In this document: piece after piece, positions 31,287-41,908 of the stretch
Position numbering within the stretch: the stretch's first letter is position 1
Layout: each line of letters opens with the position of its first letter
NCBI RefSeq assembly: GCF_023156195.1
Contig: NZ_JAKUKA010000001.1
Coordinates: 6,015,501 to 6,079,500 of the forward strand
DNA length: 64,000 bases
Source of the DNA: Chitinophaga sedimenti
GTDB lineage: Bacteria; Bacteroidota; Bacteroidia; Chitinophagales; Chitinophagaceae
Reading direction: 5' to 3'
The notes under the pieces: generated by a model
The model's database searches: none
What the model was told of the DNA's origin: nothing
Seen by the model: only the letters and a program-made list of their open reading frames with translations
Made by a program: the position numbers and the translations under genes

Positions 31287-34200
31287 ATGAAACACTTTTT
31301 ACTATTTATCACCAGTCTGCAACTGTGTGTGTGCGGCCTGGCACGCGCCAATGCGGCGAAGCTCCCGGTGGCGATCACGGCCGGCTGGCAGGACGGTAAC
31401 GTTGTCGTACGCGGCAACGTTACGGACGAAAAGGGCGAAGCGCTCATCGGCGTGTCTATACACGTGAAAAACTCCACCCAGGGCGTTTCGTCTGATAAAG
31501 ACGGCAACTACCTCGTTACGTTACCCGCTTCCGGCGGTGTACTGGTGTTTTCGTACATGGGGTATATTTCCCGCGAAGTAACTGTGAAAGCCACACAGCG
31601 GCTGAACATCAGTTTAAAACAGGATCCCAAGTCACTGAACGAAGTAGTCGTAACAGCGCTCGGCATCAAACGCGATGAAAAAGCACTGGGTTATGCTACA
31701 ACCGTGGTAAAAGGCGACCAGCTCACAGAAGCACTGCCCAGCAACTGGACAGATGCCCTGTCCGGCAAAGTGGCCGGTCTTAACCTGGTACGCTCGAACG
31801 GCGGTCCCACTGGTTCTATTAAAATTATCCTGCGCGGCGAAAACAACCTTACCGGTAATAACGAAGCGTTGGTGGTGGTAGACGGTGTGATCGTAAGCGG
31901 CGGCGGTATTGGCGGCAGCGGCCGGCGTACGGCAGTGGCAGGCGAAGTGCCTTACGGTACCGGCAGCGATAATATGCCCGCCGACTACGGCAGCGGCCTG
32001 AACGACATTAACCCCGAGGATATTGAAAATATTACGGTACTGAAAGGTCCCGGTGCGGCTGCGTTGTACGGACAGAACGGTGCTAACGGCGCTATCATCA
32101 TCACCACCAAATCCGGCGGCAGTAAAAAGAAAGGGTTGGGCATTACCTTCAACTCCAACGGCTCCATGGAAACGGTGAACCGCTGGCCCGACCTGCAATA
32201 CGAGTACGGTCAGGGTACAGGTGGCAGTAATTATTACTCGTATGGCGCTTCGGCAGATGGCGCCAGTACGTCAGCTACCAGCTCTGCATACGGTCCGCGC
32301 TTTAACGGACAAATGTTTTTCCAGTATGATCCCACCATCCAGGACCCTGCCAAGGAAAGATCATTGTGGAAGCCGTATGTAAATTCTACCCGCAACTACT
32401 TTGAACCGGCTAAAACACTCACCAACTCCATCAGCATCGATGGGGAAATGATAAAACATCTGCTCGCTTCTCTGTAACCAATGTGCAAAACACACGGATC
32501 ATGCCGAATACCGGCTACAAACGCACTACCGTGGCGCTGTCCGTGAATTCAAAAGTGAGCGATAAATTGCAGATATCCACCAAAGTCAATTATACCAACA
32601 AGAACAGTGATAACCTGCCCGGCACCGGTTACGGTAATCAGTCGATCATGTACTGGTACATTTTCTGGCAGCCGAATGCAGACCTGAACTGGCTGCGGAA
32701 TTACTGGCAGCTGGGTAAGGAGAAACGTGCGATCGAGTTCCCGTTCAGCTCTTTCCCGGAAAACCCTTATGCTATTGCGTATGAGTTCCTGAACCAGTCG
32801 GACAGGAACGCGGTAACTGCTAATGCTACGGCCACCTACGCGTTCACAAAGTCATTGAGTTTACAAGTAAGGGCATCCACCGACCTGAGTTATGAACGCC
32901 GCGCGCAGCTGCGGCCTTATGATGCGGGCAGCAGGTACCAGAAGGGCAGCTACCGTACGCAAAATATCTTTTCCCAGGAAATGACGGCGGACTGGTTGTT
33001 GAAGTACAATAAGAAACTGAACAAAGATTTCGACATCTCGGCTACTCTCGGGGAAGCGCGATGCGCAACTTCTACAACAGGGATGAAGTGCGGGCGGATT
33101 CACTGACGGTACCGGGCGTATACAATATGTCTAACTCCAAAGGGCCAAAAGTAACGCTGCCTTACAAATCGCAGTTGGGCATGAACAGCTTCTACGGTTT
33201 GCTTTCCACTTCTTATAAAGACTTCCTTTTTGTAGACGTAACGGGCCGCCAGGACTGGAACAGCACCCTGGCTACCCCAACACGTACTGCAAATGCCGGC
33301 TTCTTCTATACCTCCGCGAACCTCAGCTTCGTATTGTCGGAAGTAACCAAACTGCCTGAAATGTTTGATTTCGCGAAGCTGCGATTCTCTGCATCCAGTG
33401 TAGGTAGCGGCGGAACTACGCCCTACTATACTTCGTATGGTTACGAAAGCCCGGTGAATTTTGATGGTTATGTGCAGAACCCCACGCTTGTTACCAATCC
33501 AAACCTGAAACCACTGCGCACTACTACCTATGAAGTGGGGGCGGCCGCCAAGTTGCTGAAGGGCAGGGCGGGTATCGATGTGGCTTACTACATCGGTACC
33601 ACGAAAGACCAGATCCTTACCCGCGTACTCGACCGCTCCTCCGGCTGGGGTAGCGCGGTGATCAATACCGGTACCGTGCGTAACAAGGGCTTCGAGTTGT
33701 CGCTGAATGGCACGCCGGTATCTACCAAAGATTTTAAATGGAATACTAATATCAATTATTCCACTAACCGCAACCGCATCGTGGCGCTGCCCGATACATC
33801 GGTGGTACTGCGCACCGGTCCTGTTGGCGGCGGACAGATCGTAGCGAAAGTGGGGGCAGCATGGGCGACCTGTATGGCCGTGGTTACCTGCGCGCACCGG
33901 ACGGTCAGATTGTATACGATCCTTCCAATGGCTTTGCCCTGCTCGCCGACGATGTAGTGTACCTTGGCAATACGATGCCGAAAGGTAAATTAGGTTTCGG
34001 GAACGATTTCAGTTACCGGTCGTTCCGCCTGAGCGTATTGTTCGATGCGCAATGGGGCGCGGTAGCACACTCGCTGATGCATTATAAATTAGCAGAACAG
34101 GGGAAAACCACGAATACACTACCTGGCCGCGCCAGTGGCCTGATTGGCAATGGTGTGGTCATCGACGCCGACGGCAAGTATGTGAAAAACACCACTGTTG

Positions 34201-34514
34201 CTACCGATGTTGACTATTACTACCGTTCACACTGGGGCATTGATAACGCGGAGGGTAATACTTTTTCTACTGATTTCATCAAATTTAGAGAAGCACGCCT
34301 GGATTATACCATAAAACCGGCCGTACTGAAGAAGACGGGATTACAGCGTGTAACCGTGGGCGTTTACGGCCGTAACCTGTTCATCTGGTCGCCCTGGCCG
34401 ATGTTCGACCCGGAATTCGGCACCATCAGCGGTACAGATATCGTGCAGGGATTTGAGATCGCGCAGTTCCCTTCCACCCGCACCTTTGGCTTTAACGTAG
34501 TTATCGGACTTTAA
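31287..34514 (+). CDS. SusC/RagA-family TonB-linked outer membrane transporter (frameshifted)
   Basis: About 1,076 residues. A signal peptide is followed by the carboxypeptidase-like domain (GNVTDEKGEALIGVSIHVKN), the SusC marker EVVVTALGIKRDEKALGYAT, a plug (GKVAGLNLVRSNGGPTGSIK, DIENITVLKGPGAAALYGQN) and the barrel ending FPSTRTFGFNVVIGL. Three breaks, each one G lost from a G-run, lie near 32446, 33051 and 33855 (restored DGGNDKTSARF, LGGSAMRNFYN and VGGSMGDLYG). It forms a pair with the SusD gene 11 bp downstream. Its placement between glpD and GlpT/GDPD suggests import of glycerophosphodiesters or similar. Confidence 0.92.
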
Positions 34515-34525
34515 TCTGCATCAAC

Positions 34526-36046
34526 ATGAAAAAAGGAATGTATAAGATATCGATGATGCTGGCCATGGCAGTGCTCCTGCTCACCGGCTGCACCAAAGAT
34601 TTCAAAGAACTAAATACCAATCCAAACACTACCACCGATGTGTTGCCGTCACAAATGCTGGCGCCAGCGCTGGTAAACGTATTGCAGTACAACCTGGTGC
34701 GCAATCGCAACTTCAACAACGAGTTGATGCAGGTAACGGTAGATATGAACGATGGCGAGGGCCGCGTGTTCCGTTATGATTTTAACAATACCTGGGCGGA
34801 CTACCTCTACAACAACTGGTACTTACAGCTCACGAACTTCAAAGACCTGTACAAGTTTGCATCAGATACCACCAGCGCCGATTACAGCGAAACCTATATG
34901 GCGATATCGCTCGTTTGCCAGTCGTGGATATATTCGTTGCTGACCGATGCTTATGGCGACGTACCCTTTACCCGCTCTAACCTTGGCCGCGACAGCGTGG
35001 TATACGAGCCACAGTTCAACACGCAGCAGGAAATTTACGCCGGCATCTTCGCTAACCTGGAACGCGCCAATACACTGCTCACCAATGCGAAGAATGTAGA
35101 TGCCGCGAGCGATCCGCTGTTTAAAGGCATCGCGTCTAACTGGCAGAAGTTCAGTAACTCTCTTTACTTAAGATGCCTGATGCGCATCTCCGGTAAACAA
35201 GAAGTATCGCAGCAGGCCATTGCAAAGTTTGCGGAGATCGTGAACAACCCTTCCACATACCCGATTATTACAACTACGGCAGAATCGGCCATCCTGCGAT
35301 ATACTGGTGTGGCGCCTTATGCTAACCCGCTGAACGTATCGGTGCGCGAACAGGACTTCCGTGCGCCGGGTATCGCCAGCTTCTTTATCGATAACCTGGT
35401 GGCCTGGAGCGATCCGCGCCTGAATATATCACTGGGCGCCAACGGTATTAACCGCTGGGGCATTGCACAGTCGGCCGAAGGTTTTAAAGGCGTACCCAGT
35501 GGCTATTTGCCCGGTCAGGGTGGTGTGAAAAAGTCGTACTTCCTGTCTAATACCTCCACTACCTCCATGCAAACAGATCCCCTGGCCGGCATGATACTGA
35601 ACGTAGCAGAAGTGAAATTCATGCTCGCAGAAGCGACCGTTAAAGGCTGGATATCCTCCACCCCTGCGGCCACGTACTACAACGACGGCGCCAGGGCCAG
35701 CATTCAACAATGGATGCCCACCTGGAACAATGACATCGTTGTATACCTGACCAATGCGGATATGGAGTGGGACGACGCGGCCACACTGGATCAGAAAATG
35801 GAAAAGATCCATCTCCAGAAATATTACGCACTGTTTATGACCGATCTGCAGCAATGGTTCGAGTACCGCCGCACCGGCCATCCGAACCTGCCCAAAGGTC
35901 CGGGTCTCGCCAACGGCGGCGTAATGCCCGCGCGCTTTAACTATCCCGTGTATGTGCAGTCGGCCAACCCGACCAACTACAAACTGGCGATAGCGGCACA
36001 GGGGCCGGATGTTATTACGACACACGTATGGTGGCAGAAACCGTAA
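34526..36046 (+). CDS. SusD/RagB-family outer membrane lipoprotein
   Basis: 506 residues, intact. The lipoprotein signal is MYKISMMLAMAVLLLTGC, with lipobox LLTGC, then KDFKELNTNPNTTTDVLPSQ, the typical opening of the SusD-like_2 branch. Helical repeats follow (YMAISLVCQSWIYSLLTDAY, GDVPFTRSNLG). The late AEVKFMLAEATVKGW and LQQWFEYRRTGHPNLPKG mark the family. It lies 11 bp after SusC, and the two would form the surface capture-and-import complex. Ligand unknown, but context points to phosphorylated glycerol compounds. Confidence 0.93.
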   Translation: MKKGMYKISMMLAMAVLLLTGCTKDFKELNTNPNTTTDVLPSQMLAPALVNVLQYNLVRNRNFNNELMQVTVDMNDGEGRVFRYDFNNTWADYLYNNWYLQLTNFKDLYKFASDTTSADYSETYMAISLVCQSWIYSLLTDAYGDVPFTRSNLGRDSVVYEPQFNTQQEIYAGIFANLERANTLLTNAKNVDAASDPLFKGIASNWQKFSNSLYLRCLMRISGKQEVSQQAIAKFAEIVNNPSTYPIITTTAESAILRYTGVAPYANPLNVSVREQDFRAPGIASFFIDNLVAWSDPRLNISLGANGINRWGIAQSAEGFKGVPSGYLPGQGGVKKSYFLSNTSTTSMQTDPLAGMILNVAEVKFMLAEATVKGWISSTPAATYYNDGARASIQQWMPTWNNDIVVYLTNADMEWDDAATLDQKMEKIHLQKYYALFMTDLQQWFEYRRTGHPNLPKGPGLANGGVMPARFNYPVYVQSANPTNYKLAIAAQGPDVITTHVWWQKP

Positions 36047-36068
36047 TCAAAACCAGAAAAAAATTGTT

Positions 36069-37595
36069 ATGAAGCATTTGCTGAAATATATCGCTGTACT
36101 GGCCCTGGTTACCGGCTGGTGGGCTTGTCAGAAAGAAGGGAACTACCCTGGTTCACAAATTAATCCTTACCTGCCGATGTTCGATTTACGCGGTGTGTAC
36201 CAGGGGAAAGATGTGAAGCTCTCAAAAGAAACGATGTTTGGCTGTGATAAAATCACCGGCGTTGTTATATCTGATCATGCAGGAATGAACCTGCCCGAAG
36301 GATTACTGATCATACAGGACTATCGCCGGCTCAACCTGCTGCGCGGCATGTCGATAGATCTGGGCGCGGATGCGGCCAGCTACGCGGTAGGCGACTCAGT
36401 GGTGGTCGACGTGAACGGCGGTACGCTCACCCGTAAAAACGGCATCCTGCAGATTACCGGTCTTACCAAAAACAATATCACCAAAGTATCTTCCAATAAC
36501 ACCATTCCGAGAATAAGAGTGAACAGCGACCTGATCCTCAACAAGCCAGGCGATTACGAAAGTGTATTGTCGGTAGTGGTGAAGGGTACATTTGTACCGG
36601 TGCCTGCTGCGGGCGAAACCTTCGCAGGTACGCGGGTATTGAACGACGGATTTGGCAACCTGCCGCTGGTAACCAATACCGGCGCCACTTTCGCGGGAGC
36701 CACCTTGCCCGGCATGGCGAACTACACGGGCATTGTGTTCCGTAAAGAAGATGATACACCGGAGCTGCGCATGCGCACAGGCAGCGATTATGAAGTGTTT
36801 AACGCGTCGCTCACCTTGCAGCCTATCCTCATCACCGGTTTCCTGAACGATCCTACCGCTAACCCGACTTCGGATGCGAACTATGAATATGTGCAGTTTA
36901 AAGCTACGCAGGATATCAATTTTGCTGTAACGCCCTACTCAATGGTCGTAAGCAATAACGCCGGCGCTTCTAACCCAACAGGCGCACCTGCACAGGGTTG
37001 GGCAACGGGTGTACAGCGTACCTACAAAATAAACATCGCATCGGGTACGGTACAGAAAGGGCAATTCTTTTATGTAGGCGGCCGTTTTAAACTCATTAAC
37101 GGCCCTAATTCTACCGATATCGCAGCCGCCAACTGGGTTGTCAACTACGACTACGCTGCCAAAGCGGGCGAAGGTTTCGGTAGCGCCAAAACCAACCTGA
37201 TGGCCAATAGCGGTAACGCCTTTGGTATCGCGGTGTTCGCAGGTGTGACCGTTACAGCGGCTTCTGTTCCGGTAGATGTGATCCATGTAGGTGGTGGCGG
37301 CTCGCTGTATGCGGCGCCCTCTTCCGGATACCGCATCTGTAATAATGACTGGTACGATATACAGAACCCACTGGAACCCAGTGTACAGCAGCCTTTCTTC
37401 CGCATGGGGACCAATAACATCTTCCTGGGCTACAACGCAGACGATGCCGGCGCCTTCGTAATGCTCGGCGGCGAGTACAGTACCAGTCTCCGGAAATGGA
37501 CCAAGGTACGCACACAACGCAATATCTTCCCGGGCAAAACAGGTTTGCTCACGGATATTCAGAGCGACTCTCTCTCTACTAAAATTGTTGAATAA
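36069..37595 (+). CDS. DUF5689-type surface lipoprotein
   Basis: 508 residues, intact. The signal MKHLLKYIAVLALVTGWWAC has a lipobox ending WWAC. The first 240 residues carry the DUF5689 pattern (DLRGVYQGKDVKLSKETMFG, CDKITGVVISDHAGMNLPEG, GDSVVVDVNGGTLTRKNGIL), an OB-like domain. A second region of beta-rich repeats ends with GGEYSTSLRKWTKVRTQRNI. It follows SusD by 22 bp in the same unit and probably acts as an accessory surface-binding protein. Confidence 0.85.
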   Translation: MKHLLKYIAVLALVTGWWACQKEGNYPGSQINPYLPMFDLRGVYQGKDVKLSKETMFGCDKITGVVISDHAGMNLPEGLLIIQDYRRLNLLRGMSIDLGADAASYAVGDSVVVDVNGGTLTRKNGILQITGLTKNNITKVSSNNTIPRIRVNSDLILNKPGDYESVLSVVVKGTFVPVPAAGETFAGTRVLNDGFGNLPLVTNTGATFAGATLPGMANYTGIVFRKEDDTPELRMRTGSDYEVFNASLTLQPILITGFLNDPTANPTSDANYEYVQFKATQDINFAVTPYSMVVSNNAGASNPTGAPAQGWATGVQRTYKINIASGTVQKGQFFYVGGRFKLINGPNSTDIAAANWVVNYDYAAKAGEGFGSAKTNLMANSGNAFGIAVFAGVTVTAASVPVDVIHVGGGGSLYAAPSSGYRICNNDWYDIQNPLEPSVQQPFFRMGTNNIFLGYNADDAGAFVMLGGEYSTSLRKWTKVRTQRNIFPGKTGLLTDIQSDSLSTKIVE

Positions 37596-37604
37596 TCATC
37601 TACG

Positions 37605-37640
37605 TGTAGCCGGTCCCGTAAAAGACCGGCTACATTTTAT
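37605..37640 (+). terminator. Terminator after the SusC/SusD/lipoprotein unit
   Basis: Perfect 11-bp stem TGTAGCCGGTC/GACCGGCTACA followed by TTTTAT. It lies between the lipoprotein stop and the GlpT gene, so partial read-through or a separate promoter is needed for the downstream genes. Confidence 0.8.
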
Positions 37641-37652
37641 CTATATTATTGC

Positions 37653-38983
37653 ATGAATTGGTTACAACCGCCGGTACACCAACCGTTGAAACCCGCCGAC
37701 AACATTGACCGCGATTATAAGCTTTTACGCTGGCAGGTATTTATCGGCATCTTCCTGGGTTATGCAGGTTATTATTTAGTAAGAAAGAATTTCACACTGG
37801 CAATGCCCGATCTGATAGAGAAAGGTTTCTCTAAAAAAGAACTCGGTGTGGCCTTATCCGGTGTGGCCGTGGCTTACGGTATCAGCAAATTTATCATGGG
37901 GAATGTGAGCGATCGCAGCGATGCGCGTAAATTCATTACCCTCGGATTAGTATTGTCTGCCTTTACCATGGCATTGATGGGCTTCTTCCCATGGGCTACC
38001 AGTTCCATTCCCATCATGTTTGCTTTACTGTTTTTAAACGGTTGGTTCCGGGCATGGGGTGGCCGCCGAGCGGCAGGGTAGTGGTACACTGGTTTTCGCA
38101 AAAGGAGCGGGGTACGATGATGTCTGTCTGGAACGTAGCGCATAATGTCGGCGGTGGTCTTATCGGGCCGCTGACCATACTCGGCATGCATTTGTTCGGC
38201 GTGTGGCAAAGTAAATTTTACTTTCCGGCTGCGGTGGCGCTGGGAGTGGCGGCGATTGCTTACTGGCTGGTGCGCGATACTCCGCAATCATGCGGGCTGC
38301 CGCCGGTAGAACAGTACAAAAATGATTATCCCGCCGATTATGGTGCGGCGCATGAAAAGGAACTGTCTGCCAAAACGATATTTAAAGATTATATCCTGCC
38401 GAACCGGTTGCTCTGGTACATTGCCGTGGCAAACGTGTTTGTATACCTGCTGCGGTATGGGGTGCTCGACTGGGCGCCCACTTATCTTAAAGAAGTGAAG
38501 GGTTTTTCAGTCAGTGATACCGGCTGGGCGTACTTCCTGTACGAGTACGCCGGCATTCCCGGCACACTGCTTTGTGGATGGATCAGTGATAAAGTATTCC
38601 GTGGCCGCCGTGCGCCGGCTACCGTGATCTACATGTTGCTTGTATTGATAGCCGTTATCGTTTACTGGCAAAACCCCGCGGGCAGACCATGGGTAGATAA
38701 TGCCGCCCTCATCGCGATCGGCTTCCTGATATATGGTCCGGTAATGCTCATCGGCGTGCAGGCTTTGGATTTAGTACCCAAGAAGGCCGCCGGTACAGCC
38801 GCAGGATTCACCGGCCTGTTTGGATACTTTGGCGGCACGCTGTTCGCAAACGCTGCTATCGGTTACATTACCGACGAATGGGGGTGGGACAGTTATTTCA
38901 TCGTGATGTGCGTGGCATGCCTGCTCGCTGTGCTGTTCACCGCACTTACCTGGCGGCACGAAAAACAAAAGTTAGTGATTTGA
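37653..38983 (+). CDS. glpT: GlpT-type organophosphate:phosphate antiporter, MFS (frameshifted)
   Basis: About 444 residues, twelve predicted helices. The N-terminal YYLVRKNFTLAMPDLIEKGF and FIMGNVSDRSDARKFI match the GlpT/UhpT family, and FQGMGWPPSGR is its signature; the latter is restored by one base lost near 38050 (as written, FRAWGG). Later come MMSVWNVAHNVGGGLIGPL and AAGTAAGFTGLFGYFGG. Such carriers exchange glycerol-3-phosphate for phosphate across the inner membrane. It is followed at 60 bp by an exported phosphoesterase and then GDPD, which would generate its substrate. Confidence 0.9.
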
Positions 38984-39043
38984 TAACACAAGGCTATAAC
39001 GCCGCTGCTTTACCTTGCGGCCAAATTTTCAGAAACATCAGAT

Positions 39044-40546
39044 ATGCACAGGCGTAATTTTCTCTACCTCACCTCTTTACTCGGTGCAGGTATGCTTACA
39101 GGAGCGAACAAAGCTTATTCAGCAATTGTGGGTGGCAAAGCCACCAAAGTATCCGGTAAAGTAACCGGTAAGGGTAAAGCCCTCAAAGATGTAGTCGTAA
39201 GCGATGGCTTCTCCGTAGTGAAAACCGATAGTAAAGGACGGTTCGAATTTACCGCCAGCGAAAAAGCCGGCTTCGTATTCGTGAGCGTGCCCGCCGGTTA
39301 CCACATCCCCGTAAGCAAAGAAGGACTGGCGGCCTACTACCAGCCGCTGGAGCCCAAAGATGCGCAGTCTTTCAACTTCGAACTCGCTCCGCTCGGCAAA
39401 GACGATAACGAACATAACTTCATTATATGGGCCGATCCGCAGATCAAAAACGAGCAGGACGCACAGCAGCTGCTCACCGAATCGGCGCCCGATACCAAAG
39501 CCCTGATCCAGAGTTATCCGAAAGATACGCTGTGGCACGGCGTCGGCTGTGGCGACCTCAGCTGGGACGAGTATGACATGTACGATGACTATATCGCTGC
39601 CGCCGGTATGACCGGCGTGCCCTTTTTCCAGGTGATTGGCAACCACGATCAGGACTACCGCCTAGGTGGCGACGAAACCAGCGACCGCACTTTCAAGAAA
39701 TTATTTGGTCCTACTTACTACTCCTTTAACCGCGGTAAGGCGCACTATGTGGTGCTCGACAATGTGTACTATCTTGGTAAAGAAAGAGAATACAAAGGCA
39801 TGATCACCGATGAGCAGCTGGCCTGGCTGGCAAAAGACCTGGCGAACGTGAAACCCGGCAGCCTGGTGATCCTCTGCATGCACATTCCCGCTTATACCGA
39901 AGCATGGAAACGCCGGGGCTACGAAGCGCCCAATATAGGCTCCGTAACCGACAACCGTGATCAGTTGTACGCCCTGCTGAAAAACTTTAAGGCGCACATC
40001 ATGACCGGTCATACCCACTTTAACGAAAACGTGCAGCACGAAGGTGTTTATGAACACATCCATGGCACGGTATGCGGCGCCTGGTGGACCGGCTCCATCT
40101 GCGAAGATGGTACCCCCAGCGGCTACGGCGTATACGAAGTGAAAGGTGATGAGCTGAAATGGTATTACAAAGGTGTTGGTAAACCGAAAGAATACCAGGT
40201 TGCGCTGTACCAGGACGAAATCGATCCGGCCAACATTATTGCCAACGTGTGGAACTACGATCCGCAGTGGAAAGTTGAATTTGCGGCCGATGGTAAAACA
40301 CTTGGCAGCATGACGCGCTTCAACGGCTTTGATCCGCTGGCAGTTAAGCTGTACAAGGGGCCGGGCATGCCGGTGAAGCGTAAGTTCGTGGAGCCTAATG
40401 CTACCGATCACCTGTTTAAAGGTGCTGTTCCATTGAATACAAAACTAGTAACGGTTACTGCGACCGACCGTTTCGGTGCTGTGTATACACAAACGCTGGA
40501 GCTGGGCGCTCAGGGGCAAGCAGCCGAAAAAATAAATAACTTATGA
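39044..40546 (+). CDS. Exported calcineurin-like metallophosphoesterase
   Basis: 500 residues, intact. The N-terminus MHRRNFLYLTSLLGAGMLTG is Tat-like. An N-terminal beta-sandwich (VSGKVTGKGKALKDVVVSDG) precedes the catalytic domain. Its metal ligands are visible as IIWADPQIK, GVGCGDLSWDEYDMYDDY, QVIGNHDQDY, LCMHIPAY and MTGHTHFNENVQ. The C-terminal domain (ANVWNYDPQWKVEFAADGKT...) completes the MetallophosN-Metallophos-MetallophosC layout common in Bacteroidetes. It overlaps the GDPD start by 4 bp. It may remove phosphate from, or cleave, phosphodiesters in the periplasm. Confidence 0.93.
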   Translation: MHRRNFLYLTSLLGAGMLTGANKAYSAIVGGKATKVSGKVTGKGKALKDVVVSDGFSVVKTDSKGRFEFTASEKAGFVFVSVPAGYHIPVSKEGLAAYYQPLEPKDAQSFNFELAPLGKDDNEHNFIIWADPQIKNEQDAQQLLTESAPDTKALIQSYPKDTLWHGVGCGDLSWDEYDMYDDYIAAAGMTGVPFFQVIGNHDQDYRLGGDETSDRTFKKLFGPTYYSFNRGKAHYVVLDNVYYLGKEREYKGMITDEQLAWLAKDLANVKPGSLVILCMHIPAYTEAWKRRGYEAPNIGSVTDNRDQLYALLKNFKAHIMTGHTHFNENVQHEGVYEHIHGTVCGAWWTGSICEDGTPSGYGVYEVKGDELKWYYKGVGKPKEYQVALYQDEIDPANIIANVWNYDPQWKVEFAADGKTLGSMTRFNGFDPLAVKLYKGPGMPVKRKFVEPNATDHLFKGAVPLNTKLVTVTATDRFGAVYTQTLELGAQGQAAEKINNL

Positions 40547-41462
40547 AAAACGTATTACCATCTTTGCTGGCAGCCTCCCTGTTGTGGAGCGCCTGCGCCT
40601 CGCAGAAGCAAACGGGCGGCAGCGCTGCAGCGTTTCCCGCGTTCGATAAAGAAGGGCACCGCGGTGCACGCGGACTGATGCCGGAAAACACCATTCCAGC
40701 CATGAAGAAGTGCATCGATGTGGGCGCTACTACGTTGGAAATGGATGCTTCCATTACCAAAGACAAACAGGTGATCGTATCGCATGACCCCTGGTTTAAC
40801 CACGACATTGCTACGACGCCCGATGGGCAGCCTGTGACGAAAGAGAACGAAAAAAATATGCGCTTTACACCATGACCTACGACGAGATCAAACGTTTCGA
40901 CGTGGGGCAGCGTGGTAACCCGGGCTTCCCGCAGCAGCAGCAGATGGCCGTACAGAAGCCCCTGCTTGCCGAGCTGATTGCCGCTTCCGAAGCATACGCC
41001 AAAGAAAAAGGTGTGAGGCCAATGTGGTACAACATCGAAACAAAATGTAAACCGGCTACCGATAACAAGTTGCATCCCGAACCCAAAGAATTCGTGGACC
41101 TGCTGATGAAGGTGGTAAAGGAGCAGGGCATCGCCGACCGCACGGTGGTCCAGTCGTTCGATCCACGTACATTGAAAATCATGCACGCGGATTACAAAAA
41201 CGTAAAGACAAGTTTCCTCATTGAGGCTTCAAATAAGAAGAGCCTCGCAGAAAACATCGCGTTCCTCGGTTTCAAACCTTTCGCCCTCAGTCCTCACCAC
41301 ACACTCGTTACCCCCGAGTTGGTAAAAGCCTGTAAAGCCGCCGGCATTAAACTCGTACCTTGGACCGTAAACGACAAAGCGGACATCATCCGCCTGAAGA
41401 ACATGGGCGTAGACGGCATCATTTCCGACTACCCGAATCTGTTCGCCGAAGCCGGTTTTTAA
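40543..41462 (+). CDS. Glycerophosphodiester phosphodiesterase lipoprotein (frameshifted)
   Basis: About 306 residues. The signal MKNVLPSLLAASLLWSAC ends in a lipobox. The GDPD catalytic core is clear: EGHRGARGLMPENTIPAMKK (catalytic His and the E-N pair), LEMDASITKDKQVIVSHDPW with the second catalytic His, YNIETK, VQSFDPRTLKIM and VPWTVNDKADIIRLKNMGVD. One A lost in the A-run near 40855 breaks NEKKYALYTMTYDEI. It hydrolyses deacylated phospholipids to glycerol-3-phosphate and an alcohol, the substrate for GlpT and GlpD here. Confidence 0.93.
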
Positions 41463-41489
41463 TACAACTATACTATATCTGAAACAAGA

Positions 41490-41516
41490 GGCTGGTAATT
41501 ATTGCCAGCCTTTTTT
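41490..41516 (+). terminator. Terminator of the GDPD unit
   Basis: Stem GGCTGG(T)/(A)(TT)GCCAGCC followed by TTTTTT; it closes the glp/Sus block. Confidence 0.8.
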
Positions 41517-41558
41517 ATGCTTCTTCCCGGTCGCTGGTCCCCCGTCATCGGCATGGTA

Positions 41559-41684
41559 TCTTTCGACCATCCTTGCTGCATCCTTCGCTGATCCTTCGCT
41601 CATCTTAGGTTCAATTGGCTCTGGTGGCGGTTTTAGCGTAGGATGAGCGAAGGATCAGCGAAGGATGGTCTTACGATCCTCTTA
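41559..41684. repeat. Inverted pair of 11-bp-repeat arrays
   Basis: The left half has 11-mers atctttcgacc, atccttgctgc, atccttcgctg and atccttcgctc (41559-41602). The right half has the same kind on the other strand: aggatgagcga, aggatcagcga, aggatggtctt and acgatcctctt (41641-41684). At least 25 bp of the halves are exact reverse complements, separated by about 40 bp, so a large hairpin could form. Confidence 0.85.
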
Positions 41685-41785
41685 TTATTGGGGGATTTAC
41701 CTGCGTTGAACCGCTCCGAAACCATAGTATTTACTAGGGTTTAGCTCGAATAGCGCCTCCTGAAAGCTTGCTGGGAGGGTGGTGA

Positions 41786-41829
41786 GCCCTTTGCCTGCCC
41801 TTTCACTGCCCTTTGGTTGCCCTTTCGTT
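41786..41829. repeat. Four 11-bp direct repeats (GCCCTTT-type)
   Basis: Consecutive 11-mers gccctttgcct, gccctttcact, gccctttggtt and gccctttcgtt: constant GCCCTTT, three variable bases, then T. They are located about 100 bp after the inverted array and 80 bp before the Fic gene. Confidence 0.85.
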
Positions 41830-41908
41830 GGGTCTGAACGGTGGTTTGGGCGTTGGTAGATGATGATGCGGTGAATAATTAGTATATTCGATGCACAAAA
41901 TGCGTAGA

